Source of the DNA: Leucogyrophana mollusca
Lineage: Eukaryota > Basidiomycota > Agaricomycetes > Boletales
Direction: 5' to 3'
Assembly (NCBI GenBank): GCA_021014945.1
Contig: MU266373.1
Span: 68,002 to 132,001 of the forward strand
Length of the DNA stretch: 64,000 bases
Position 1 is the first letter of the stretch, and the number at the start of each line of letters is the position of its first letter. Shown piece after piece: positions 46,168 to 56,954 of the stretch. The translations under genes were made by a program, and so were the position numbers. The notes beneath the pieces are model-generated. The model did not search any database. It was not told where the DNA came from and worked only from the letters and a program-made list of their open reading frames with translations.

Positions 46168-49100
46168 CTACGAACTTGATGGTCCTCCAGCGGACGAGCG
46201 TAAATTGCGGAGCACTTCTCTCCGTACCCACTCACCGACTGGACTCCTTTCCGCTCCCGCTACACCACGCCACACGAGCAGTCTATTCGTCAGCGCATCC
46301 CACTGGGAGTGCCTCTCGTAAAGAGTCATACTTGCCCGCCAGAGCTCTTCAACCATCTCGCCCCACGCCGCCAGGGGATCTGTGACTGGCGTTGTGTCAT
46401 GGAGACCGTGAGCGTGATGAGGCGGTATTACGAGTCGCCGTGAGGCTTCGACAGGACCGCCCCCGCGGTATTTTGGGCGATATACGATCGACCCTTCCAA
46501 ACGCTCCATGCAGCCGAGAATGTCTGCGAGAAGTGAATGCAGATGATTTCTCGGCTCATTCAAGAGGCTTAATCTCAGTGTGGCAGAGACCACGAGCCTG
46601 AGAGTGGAAATAGTCGACCCTGTAATGAGACCACTGAGTTATCGATGGCTTGGAGCGTCAGTGGTAGACGGTTCACCTGCTCCTGATTCAAGGACCAGCG
46701 ACAAACATCGGGACAAAGCCGCCCGCCATTCTCCATTGGTGGAGCGCTCGAACTTGAATACGTCTGCCAACGTAAGGACGTTTTCGATAATTTTAAGCCA
46801 GGCGATGGATTCACACCGCCTGCAAGTTTGGAGTTGCATTTCCATCCAAGACAGAAGAGACGACTTGAGAATCAACGACATCGTGGCTTGAGCATTGCAG
46901 GTGAGATTAGCAAGAACCTTGTTACGGGCATCAGGTTACGCCAAACTCTGATTATTGTCTTCGGGGCGTACCTCAAGGATTCCGTTCCGTAGAGCTTGGT
47001 CTCTCTCAGAGCTTTGAAACAAACTCGCTAGAAGATCCCAGGTATTGCGGCGCTTGAAAACCTTCCAGTCCTCGGTGCTCATCATTCCGTCAGAAAGGAA
47101 TCTGATGATCCAGCCCCGCTCTTTTTTCCAGTCGTCGGAGTTACTATAAAGCATGCCGTACAGCATAGGAACGTCGGTCACATCGAGCTCCGGTCGTTGT
47201 AGAAGGAATCGCGCAGTGGGTGGATAGATGAAATTGGATGGGTAGAAAATTCCCCGTAAAGAATGGAGCAGGATGAGCGACGCAAATGAAGGAAGACGTG
47301 TGGGTGCGTCATCAGAAGGAGGTGGAAGTGCATTTTTCAGAACATTGAATATGTAGAGCACTTGGGGCTTTTCTTGCATGTCTGAGGCCTGGTTTCGTGT
47401 TAGAATTTACCTGGAGATTTTGAAGGTAAAAGAACGCACTTGAAGATAATGCCACAGAGCAGCAATCTGACATAGGGATGCTTCTCGCAGATTTGGGTCT
47501 TTCGCAGAAAGACATCGTATGAGTAGGCTAATGGCGTTCGTGCGAAACACTTCGACCCAAGCCAACGCCGAAGTTGGGGGAGTCTCCGAAAGCATCTGTG
47601 CCACAAGGGATACGACGAATAATGGATCATAAACCTGGTCATCGATGACTGCGTGGCAGTCGTCATCTTCATCCATAAATCGTCTCCATATAGGGAACAC
47701 AAGGCACGTCCGCAATATCCGTATCGGTTCCAAATTCTGGACTGCTTCAATGGGTTTCGTCACGATTATATCTGAAGACGGTGACCATGTAGATAGAATG
47801 GACGACACCGATATCTTTCGCTCAGTTTCGAAAAGCTTGAATATGGATAGGAGGCGACGGTCTGCAACGCTCATCGTTCCGCCGTAGACACGGGCCAGCG
47901 GTCCAACATGCGACGCCTGGCAGGTGTTGGTAGGGTGAAGGTGGAAAAGGACCTGAAGCAGATAAATGACTGCGTCCCGCGGAAGCGATCCGTTCTTTTG
48001 AGCCTCACAGGCCTTGAAGAACTGGGGATGTTGGAGAATACTCTGCAAATATCGGTTAACTACTGCAGGCTACAAACCAAATTTAGTGGAGCATTAGAAA
48101 GAAGACTTCTCGATTTTACCTTCAATGTCGTGTGCTGTAGGAGAGATGCTGAAAGCTGGAGCACAGTAGGATCCGACAAACAATGCTGAATGGCAGCGGT
48201 TAGGACTGGCTCCACAAAGTGAGTTTTCAGCTTGGACTCGTGTTTAACAAGCAGGGCTGGGCAAAGTGGGTCAGTGCCAATAGTGGAGGTAGAAAATGTG
48301 GCCTACTTAGTTTCCTCAATACCTCTCCAGCTGCCTCGTCCTGAGTAGGGAGATTCCGCACAGTCCACTGTAACCCTCGGTCGATCAAATTGGTGACGAG
48401 GTTGCCGAGGCCATCGACCACACGTAGACGTGCAGCAAAAGCCATATAGTCGGCCGCATGGTATTCCGCAGCAGAAGAGTCTAGATTTCGTTGGATCGAT
48501 GCAACGAAAGCGGTCCGTCTTCGAACATCTCGGGTGATCAAGGAGATGATGATGCCATGGCAGAGTCGTCTCACGTCATCTGAACGTCGAGCTCGGGGCA
48601 AAAGCCGGTCAAATAAACCGAACATAACCGTGTCCCCAATCGCTTCGAGATCTTCAATATCGGAAGAGTCGAGGAAGGCGTGTAACGTTGGGGCCAGATA
48701 TTCGATCATAATGTTAGTGCACGTCACCGAGTTTAGCCAACGCGCATATTCTTGCGATGGGAGGGCATTAGAGTAAAGAAGAGCAGAAACAATCTGTGCC
48801 GTGGAAGCTGCCCACGACTTCTGGTAAAGCAATTGAACGACGTCTCCTGGGGAAAGGGCGCTCAAGGGACTGCGTCGTTGGCTAGATAGAGACGCTGTGA
48901 GGGAAGCTAGGTTAGCAGTCGATGATGAGTCGAGTGGCAGAGGGCAACCGTCGTGGCAAGGAGGGAGGAATGAGGAAACAGCCGTCGCAATCATATCCTC
49001 GAGGAGTGTAGAATCGGGAAGCAGGGATCGCAAAGCAAGGAGCTGAGCAGTTCGGCTCCTCAAGGGAAGATCGACTAAAGTATATGTCTGCATGGTCCTG

Positions 49101-52100
49101 AGTATTACTTCCAGCACTCCAAGTATCAGCGGGGTAATTTCCGCCTTGTCTCTTGCACTGATAAAATCCAGTGTAAGGAGGAGTTCTTCGGGATCCAGGT
49201 ACCGAATCCATACTTTGATCTGGGGTAGCTGCACCGTGCGGGAGTGGTATGAGAGTCGAAAGAGCCGAGGAGATGAACACTCACAGACTGTTGGATACCG
49301 GATATCGCATAGGATCTAAAGACTCCCACCCAGAACGCACTGAGCGGAGACACCAGTTTTCTGTCGGCCTCGCTGGCGCAGTCCAGAGAGGCGTCAAGGA
49401 GTTCGGAAAGGCCTAGGAAAGGGTGATCAACAGGACCTTCAACTGTAGGACAGGGGGCTTCACCTTCTTGAACCATATCTGACAGGTTTGGAGAAACGCA
49501 CAGGGATTTGAGAATTTGGCATCGTGAAAAGACAAACTCTTTCAAGTGAGCAGTTTCAGCTGGTTCTAGCGTAACCGCACTCCTCTGCATGACTGTGGAC
49601 AGCAATAGAAGTACGTCTTTCTTGTGGGAGGGGCCATTCGATGAAGTGAGGCGATGAGTGATATGGTAAATGGCCTGCTCGACGAGCGCGCGAGATGGAT
49701 GATGTGAGAAAAGGGCTTCGACCAGTATATCACGACAACGGGGATCAGAAAGATCTGCCTCGCGGCTTTGAGCGAACACCAAGTCAAAATCAAGTCTGTT
49801 TTTAACGTCAGATCAAGCCGAAATGGTAAGCAGGGGCGAGCATACTCTTCTCGGAAATCCACGAAGGAAGACCTCAAATCCATACCAATCCATAGAAGTC
49901 CCTGCGCCGGGTGTAAACTTTCGAAAAGCTCCCTGAGAGCCGGCTTGTGGAAGCGTTCGATTATAGAAGACAGCCGACGTAGTTCTGTAGGATGTAGGGT
50001 GTGACCTGCCAAACGCAACCAGTCAACAAGTTCATACGCATTTACGATGGGGTTGGTGGCTGCAGGTAAAGCACTTAGTAATATCCCAAAGAACCCTTCA
50101 TGGAAGGACGTACGCTTTTGTATCTTTTCGATCTGACGCAAGAACTCCTGAACGGGTTCACTGATACTGAGCTCCTGATATTCTTGTGGGACTCCTAAGC
50201 TGACGCGCAAGATTGAAAGTTCGCGTTGTACCGAAGCCGTTACTGTTGAGAACCCATCAACAGGAGCTATTGATGCCAGCTTATCCGAGATGGCAAGCAA
50301 AAGGCGCAGATCTTGTTGTTTGCTCGATAGTTTGAAGATAAGCTTCCGGATAAAGGTGAAGATCGCTAGAATATCAGACGGCGACATGAGCTTCATAGTC
50401 AATTTAGCGTCGAGCTGCTCGAGGACTGTCATGAGCAGAGGGCTGGGGAGAGGATCGGTGTGTTCGGGGATACTGTCCTCCGAATCGATTTGTGACGATG
50501 CTGTGACCTGCAGTAACAAATCCTGCATACTCTCGAAGTACCGATAAGGCGTCTTGAGACATCGTTGGACACAATCATCCAAAAATGTGGCGACGCCTTC
50601 AGCTTCATCGGTTAGTGGCGCGCCATCGGGGGACTCTGAGCCAGGCCCACGTCGAGTGGAGGAAAGCGATGCAAGCCAAAGGTTTGCTTCCTCGGTGTCC
50701 TCTTGGAAAACGATGCTTTCAGAGAGAATTCGACAGAGGAGAGAACGGAGAGTGGTGCGGACAGCCCTGATCTGTGTGGTGGAGAATGTTTTGAGGAGGA
50801 CATGAAGATAAGTATGCGGCGAAGAAGCTGTAAAACGTTACGCCTGTTGATTGGGCAAGGTAGATGGCGACACTTACTCATTTTACCGGACCATGTGAAC
50901 TGGTCGCTTTCCTGCAGGAGCCTGAGGAGGTGAAGCTGCTTGATTATCCGGAACGCGGAACCACCATCTGTGCTTGGTTCCTTCTCTACGTCGACTTCTG
51001 CCAGTGCAGGCGAGGAAGTGTCCCTGAGATTCTGCAATAGCTTGCCAACATCGAATCGTGCTTCTGCCGCTAGTGAGGGTAGACATCGGTGATACAGCCA
51101 CAAAAGTCTCTGCGCACTTTCTGACAGCAAAGCTGCTTTCACACAGTTTTGGGACGACTGTGCTATGTCTCCAGCTTGAGGGGGAGGTTTCTGCTGAGAA
51201 AAAGCCACGATTACTTGGAAGTCTGGAACACGGCGACGGACTTCCTTCTCAAGTTCTCTCCTCCGTTTACACCACTGGCCGTCCTCTTCGTCCTCTTCAA
51301 GAGCAGCCTCCACAACTCGGAAGGAACGTGTTACGTCAGAGAACTTGATGAGACATTTTGCGAGTGCTAAGGCCGTGCAATGCTGAACCAGAGGTGATAC
51401 GGACTGGAGACCTTTGGAAAAATGGGACTTTGTGTTCACAGAGGGAAGAACATTTTCCAGGATAGTAGAAAGTGGTGGTGGATATGGATGGTAAAGATCG
51501 CTGCCGGGAAGTAAGAATGACGCAGAAGGCACAGGCTGGGAAAGAACCAAGCCGAAAAATGCGATATTTGCGATCCATTTGGACGAGAGGCGAGGCTCCA
51601 GCGTCAAAGCAGCCGCAGACCAGTAGCTATAGACGACATAAGTGAATAGAGCTCTGATGAAGAAGGTGTGGAGGCCTGTACCTTGCTACTAGCTCCGGGC
51701 AAGCCGACATTATCTTCAAAGCAAGCTCTTGCTGTCTTGCGTCTTCGTTTACTTTAAGGGGTTTCAGGATGTTGGATAGAATTTTGTTGTGGATTTTACC
51801 GCCCCTCTGCCAGGTGCGACTGTCATCATCTTGAGAACTTGCGTCTAGATCGGTTTCTCTCGGGTACCACCCTTTGTCCTTGAAACAGATGCCTTGTCCC
51901 GGTCGCGTGCAGATTGCGAGGAGGAAGTGGTGCACCAGATCAGCAGGTACGTACTGGCCATCGGCACTCTCTGGCACAGTACGATCATATAACTTTGCGA
52001 GCTGACAAACGCGAAGGTAAAGCCCGACACCACCGAGAGGAGAGACACCATGGTGCTCACATGTGTTATTGTAGCTTCGCTGAAGAGATTTATTTTGGTT

Positions 52101-53138
52101 GTGCGTTTGATTTTAGGGTCGGACCAAAGTCCCGCCCAGCATACTTCGAGAACTCTCCGAACAACGGGATATGAGTCCTGAACTAAACCTTTGAATATTC
52201 CAAGGAAAGCGTCCCGATGTCGTTCCAAAAAGGTTGATTTGACCGCAGCCGGCGACTCTTCATCTATGAATGACAGGATGAAGAGGAGATATAGGGTACG
52301 GATGTCTGTACAGTGTGAAGTTAGCATCTACGTCTATAAAGAAGGTCTGTAACCAACCAGGTCTAGCGAGAGCGTTGCTCTGCTCTTCGCCCTTGCCTTT
52401 TCGTCGCATATGGAGAACTTTTGGTAGAGTCTTGGATCCGTGACGGTGAACAACTTGTTAGATATGATGATTCTCTGACACACACTTTACTTTCCCAGTG
52501 AAACGTATCCATGACTGATTTGCGCTCCCTTCCACCCCCAAAAGCCGACATTGCGTTGAAGAGCTTCAAAGTGACTAGTATAAGCTCATTATGAGAGCCC
52601 CCGATGTACGAATTGAGCCTGCGCATCCATTGTGGCAAGAGCAGGGTTTTGATGATAGGGATTCCATAAGAATGGTATGGGAAGTGAGATGATAGTAGCG
52701 TCAGCATGTTAGATAGTAAAGAGATAGGAAGAGCTAGCGTAGAAGTCTGCGTTTGGAGGAAGAAGTTAGGGACCGACGACGGGTGGTGTTCAAAGATACG
52801 AACCTGGCTCATGTGTTCCCAGGTCTCAAAGATGTCATGAGCACCCGGAGACATATCCATCCACTGCTTTATAAGGGACAGACGCCCGTCCTGAGGGGAA
52901 ACAATTTCGCCATGCCGAAGAGTCAACTGGTTCCGCAGAGCAATCAGAGCTGGCGAGTATGTGAGTGTATGACGAACACGATCTTCATGACCTACACACC
53001 GTCTGTGGAAGTGGTTTGATCCTGGTTTCGAAGAGCCTGCCGGACGTCATATGCGTTCATGAACGTGAAACCCTTGTGCGCGTTTTGATCGACCTTTGCC
53101 CGCTTTTGCGGACGTTCGTTCAATTCATTGCGAGACAT
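46168..53138 (-). CDS. URB1: Nucleolar pre-ribosomal-associated protein 1 (Urb1/Npa1), large multi-exon
   Basis: Very large alpha-helical scaffold that binds early pre-60S particles in the nucleolus and is needed for large-subunit biogenesis. About a dozen exons, each 200-1000 nt with short introns, span seven kilobases. The start is probably ATG at 53138 (MSRNELNERPQKRAKV, basic). The diagnostic Npa1 region follows: LTLRHGEIVSPQDGRLSLIKQW and MDMSPGAHDIFETWE, then long Leu-rich helical repeats. The C-terminus has NHLHSLLADILGCMERLEG, DPLAAWGEMVEELWRASM and PVGEWVRREVLRNL, as expected. The stop lies at 46168-46170. No break was forced. An earlier in-frame ATG at 53312 exists but its extension is not conserved-looking. 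Confidence 0.85.
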
Positions 53139-53808
53139 TTCCGAGCGACTTGGCCTTCCAAGCGATGGTTGATGTTCGATAATCGCCTTCGACGATCTTC
53201 CGAGGTGGAAAATCCCAAATAAGAGCCAGTGAAGTTGAAGCTCGAGCCAAAGCCGAACGGTGAGTCTACAATTTGGAAGGACCGCAGGCAACTTGTCCAT
53301 CACAGCTCTCATTTGGTGGCAGTGCTACAGTACAAATTTTGGGCAAGCTCCAGTTTGACTCCAGTTAGACCAACGCACGGATTCCGTCTAGTAGTAGAGT
53401 TCTCTGCCTATAGAGCCATCTACTTAAAGACTTCCAGCATTTCGACATAAGTCTCCAGTCGATATATTCGTTTATAAGTCCAGCATGGCTCCTCGTTGAC
53501 TTGAAGCGCCTACATTGACAGGTAAATGGAGGGTATACTCGCGCTCAACTCCCCTGGCGAAGGACAGACCGCGTCAGTGTACTCGATAAGCTTGCACACT
53601 AGCCTCGCGCAGGACCCTCTTGAATTCATACGCAGACCAGTGTCTTGGTAAAAGGTTGACGAAAATTCCTTCTAACCAATGGCTACGTCGTTAGCGGGCA
53701 TACCGGAAGCAGCAGGAGAATAATCCCAACTGATCAGCGGTTACAGGTATTCCGCGCCTTTCGGTCAGACTGTCAGAGTATATGTCAGTAACAACAATTG
53801 GGGCCGGG
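53139..53808. other. Intergenic region; nothing recognised
   Basis: URB1 promoter and PPR gene 3' flank. No tRNA, repeat or coding sequence recognised. Confidence 0.4.
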
Positions 53809-55875
53809 TCAAATGACACGTACGCTCCGCGATTTCTTTAGAGCCCACCGGTAACGGGAGGCGGTGAAAAGGCGACCATATGGTGGGTACGAGTTACAAT
53901 TGGGAGACTTGGGACGAATGGGACCCTTAGGTAGCGGAGGAATCATCCCATGCCTCGTGCTTGATAGAATTGGGCCCACAGCCTCACCCCATACCCAGTC
54001 CGTTCTCACCATAGCTTTCTTGAAGAGCGAAGCCAGCAAGACTCTGTGAAGAATGCGTGCGAGGGGAACGGCGGAGAAGGGGGTGATTGGGAACACGAAT
54101 TCCTCGCCTGTGAGCATGGAAACTGTAGGCATTCGGTGCGATCGCTGGCGAGTGCGAGAGATGCACGAGGGGTTATGAGAATGTGATGGTGGTGGCGGGT
54201 CCGTGGCGGACAACGAATGGCCTTGTGAGAATGTCACAGGGGTGTCATCTAGGTCGTTGTCCAGTGTACGCCTGGGCTCTCCGAGGCGTAAAAGATGGGC
54301 GACAGTAGCAGGACCGACCGAAACTCGCACATTGCTGTCACCATCCTGAATATTCCTTGTCTTCTGCATAAGTTCCCGTGGACCGGCATCGCTACCAGGC
54401 TCCATTTGAAGCAAGAAGTCGGCGAGACGATATTCGCCGGGCTGGCGAACATGCCCGAGCTCGCGCTTGATACGAAGGACGATGTTGGTGATTACTATCA
54501 AATAGGTTTGCAAGATGGGGCGGACATTGAGAGCTCGAAGTGAACGTAGTAGAGTGAACGCCGCAGGATAATCTTCGAGCCTCATGAATGTACGCAGAGC
54601 CGTGTGCAAGGCAGATGGTGATATCACATTCGAATAGCCGCAGCCTCTGAGTTGCATGAAGTGGCACTCAAGCATGTCGCGGAATAATTGTCGAGGGGGT
54701 ACGGTGTTGTGTGCGCGCTTGTGTTTACGAGATCGGGAACCGCGTTGGTAACTCGTCAACTTCGTGACCCTAAAGAGCATTTTGAAGGTGACGTCGTTTG
54801 GCATGAGTGACACTGAGCGCTTTTTCATGATGACATGATACAAAGCGAAGGCCTCGACGTAGCGTTGTTGTATGAGCAACGATCGCATGAGTGAGTTGAA
54901 GATAGAAATGTCTGGGAAGACCCCTTCTCTTTGCATCCGATGCAACACAGCGGAGAAGGCTTGAGTGTCCTGAGGATCGATATCCTTCAAAGCGTCTAGT
55001 ATTCCAGCGTAAGGAGAAACCTCAGGTTTCTTGCCCTCCGCGCGACATTCTTTCTCAAATCTCTCCAACCACTGTTGTGCGTCCTTCGACTGTCCAACGC
55101 GCAGATTGGCGCTGACAAGCTCGTTGACAAGCTTTGGTGAGGTACTCAAGGCTGACCGTCGTGTAGTAACGTATGCTTCCGCCAAACTGTTGACCGTCTG
55201 AACCGGTGTTTCCGTGCCATATAACAGGAGATCCAGAAGCCCCAGAAATGCTTCTAAGTCAAAGGACTCCTCTGCAAAGAGCTCCTTCAAAGAAGAGTCC
55301 ATGACCTCTCCCCCGAGACGAGCCTGGACGATAGAGATCGCGTGCATCCTCACGCGGATGGATTCAGGTGGCAGGAAGCCTTCGAGAACCATCCGGTTGT
55401 ACAAGGCAACGGCGGAGTCGAATAGACGCCTGTGAAGCAAGAATTTGATGATGCTATTGAATGCAAGGAAGCGGTAAGAATTATTGAACTCTGTAGATGA
55501 GAGGCTCCTGTTTAGGTAGCTTTTGAGGATGTCGGTTCGTTGAGAGCTGAAGAGTCTATCTGCACGTAATAGCAGCCTTCTAACGCTGGCTCTTTGCACT
55601 CGACGCAGTCTTGAGTTCCCAGTATCGTCTTGCCTACTAGCAACGGTGTTCCGTTCTCTGGGGGATTGAGAAGCCGATTGAACATCTTGTATGTTGACAT
55701 GGGCGTCATTCCTGGTAGACGAGAGAGACGTAGAGAGCAGCTTAGAGGAGGGAGGCCCTGCTAAGAGTATGCGGTACGTGGGCCTTGTAGTCAAAGAACG
55801 ACGAACTATCGCTACAAAGTTCTGAGGAAACGAAGGCATACAAACTGAAAAGCCGGAAGGCGTTACAATGGTCAC
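53809..55875 (-). CDS. Pentatricopeptide-repeat protein, probably mitochondrial
   Basis: A single intronless frame of 688 codons. The N-terminus from MPSFPQNFVAIVRRSLTTRP, 11 codons after the first Met, is Arg/Ser/Thr-rich with no acidic residues, as in a mitochondrial presequence. Helical-hairpin repeats of PPR type follow, such as FNSIIKFLLHRRLFDSAVAL, SPYAGILDALKDID and IFNSLMRSLLIQQRYVEAFA. A further block starts with ALHTALRTFMRLEDYPAAFT. PPR proteins bind organelle RNA and act in its processing or translation; the target cannot be read here. It is divergent from thymidylate synthase with 110 bp between starts. An array of eight ATG triplets lies in its likely 5' leader. Confidence 0.8.
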   Translation of the reverse strand: MTIVTPSGFSVCMPSFPQNFVAIVRRSLTTRPTYRILLAGPPSSKLLSTSLSSTRNDAHVNIQDVQSASQSPRERNTVASRQDDTGNSRLRRVQRASVRRLLLRADRLFSSQRTDILKSYLNRSLSSTEFNNSYRFLAFNSIIKFLLHRRLFDSAVALYNRMVLEGFLPPESIRVRMHAISIVQARLGGEVMDSSLKELFAEESFDLEAFLGLLDLLLYGTETPVQTVNSLAEAYVTTRRSALSTSPKLVNELVSANLRVGQSKDAQQWLERFEKECRAEGKKPEVSPYAGILDALKDIDPQDTQAFSAVLHRMQREGVFPDISIFNSLMRSLLIQQRYVEAFALYHVIMKKRSVSLMPNDVTFKMLFRVTKLTSYQRGSRSRKHKRAHNTVPPRQLFRDMLECHFMQLRGCGYSNVISPSALHTALRTFMRLEDYPAAFTLLRSLRALNVRPILQTYLIVITNIVLRIKRELGHVRQPGEYRLADFLLQMEPGSDAGPRELMQKTRNIQDGDSNVRVSVGPATVAHLLRLGEPRRTLDNDLDDTPVTFSQGHSLSATDPPPPSHSHNPSCISRTRQRSHRMPTVSMLTGEEFVFPITPFSAVPLARILHRVLLASLFKKAMVRTDWVWGEAVGPILSSTRHGMIPPLPKGPIRPKSPNCNSYPPYGRLFTASRYRWALKKSRSVRVI

Positions 55876-55985
55876 TGTGTGATGGTTGTGACGGGTCGCG
55901 TTTAGTAGCGTGATTGTGACGCGTAGGTATAGAGAAACACGATCTTCCGTCTTCCTTCCTTACCATCATCATCATCATCATCATC
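55876..55985. promoter_or_regulatory. Compact bidirectional promoter of PPR gene and thymidylate synthase
   Basis: Only 110 bp separate the divergent start codons. It contains a (CAT)8 run at 55964-55987 whose last unit overlaps the thymidylate synthase ATG. No TATA box or MluI cell-cycle box (ACGCGT) was seen in exact form. Confidence 0.6.
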
Positions 55986-55987
55986 AT
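55964..55987. repeat. (CAT)8 trinucleotide repeat abutting a start codon
   Basis: Eight CAT units end at the A-T of the thymidylate synthase ATG (55986-55988). Read on the minus strand it is eight tandem ATG codons. Confidence 0.95.
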
Positions 55988-56954
55988 GGGCAGTGTAAAT
56001 ATCGCCAATCTCGAACACGAAGAGAATCAATATCTCAGTCTTGTTAGACGCGTAATCGATACTGGAGAGTCTCGCCCTGATAGAACGGGCACCGGGACTT
56101 TGTCTATCTTCGCACCATCAAATCTCCGTTTTTCGCTCGCAGACGCGACCCTTCCCCTCCTCACCACGAAGCGGACGTTTCTACGTGGAATAGTAGAGGA
56201 ACTGCTATGGTTTGTGCGCGGAGCTACGGATGCGAAGCTGTTGTCCCAGAAGGGCATCAAAATCTGGGACGGCAACGGGTCGAAGGAGTTCCTCGAGAAG
56301 CGAGGCTTAGGACATCGGCGGGAGGGTGACCTGGGCCCTGTTTATGGATTCCAGTGGCGGCACTTTGGGGCGCAGTACGCGGACTGTGACACGGACTATT
56401 CCGGTAAAGGCGTCGATCAGTTGAAAGAGTGTATACGGAAGATCAAACAAGACCCCACTGATCGACGGATCATACTAAGTGCATGGAACCCTGCAGGTAG
56501 GTATTCTTCATCTGCGGCTGGACGATCGCTTAATCTACTTTTGGTAGATATCCCATTGATGGCTCTCCCGCCTTGCCATATGATGTGTCAATTCTACGTC
56601 CATCTCCCCTCCTCGCCTTCCTCGAAACCAAAACTATCATGTCTGATGTACCAGCGCTCCGCCGACCTCGGGCTCGGCATACCATTTAACATTGCATCTT
56701 ATGCGCTTCTCACACACATGGTCGCCCACGTCACCGATACTGACGCGCACGAGCTTATAATCCAACTTGGTGACGCTCACGTCTACAAAGATCATGTCAG
56801 TGCGCTGGAGATACAGCTCGTCAGGGAGCCAAAACCTTTCCCGAAGATTCGCTGGCGAAGAAAGGTGGAGGACATTGACAATATGGACTCGGAAGATATT
56901 GTCGTCGAAGGATACGACCCCCACCCAAGTATTGCAATGAAAATGAGTGTATAG
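55986..56954 (+). CDS. CDC21: Thymidylate synthase
   Basis: Makes dTMP from dUMP using methylene-tetrahydrofolate; essential for DNA synthesis. Motifs in order: [10 protein letters not shown] near the N-terminus, [43 protein letters not shown], the active-site Cys in [30 protein letters not shown] and [18 protein letters not shown]. One intron of 51 nt (56497-56547, gtaggt…tggtag) falls after NPA. It has no stop and is a multiple of three, so the unspliced frame also reads through, giving 322 codons; the spliced product is about 305 residues, the family norm. The stop is at 56952-56954. The last 65 or so codons are duplicated at 60640-60836. Confidence 0.92.
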   Translation: MGSVNIANLEHEENQYLSLVRRVIDTGESRPDRTGTGTLSIFAPSNLRFSLADATLPLLTTKRTFLRGIVEELLWFVRGATDAKLLSQKGIKIWDGNGSKEFLEKRGLGHRREGDLGPVYGFQWRHFGAQYADCDTDYSGKGVDQLKECIRKIKQDPTDRRIILSAWNPAGRYSSSAAGRSLNLLLVDIPLMALPPCHMMCQFYVHLPSSPSSKPKLSCLMYQRSADLGLGIPFNIASYALLTHMVAHVTDTDAHELIIQLGDAHVYKDHVSALEIQLVREPKPFPKIRWRRKVEDIDNMDSEDIVVEGYDPHPSIAMKMSV

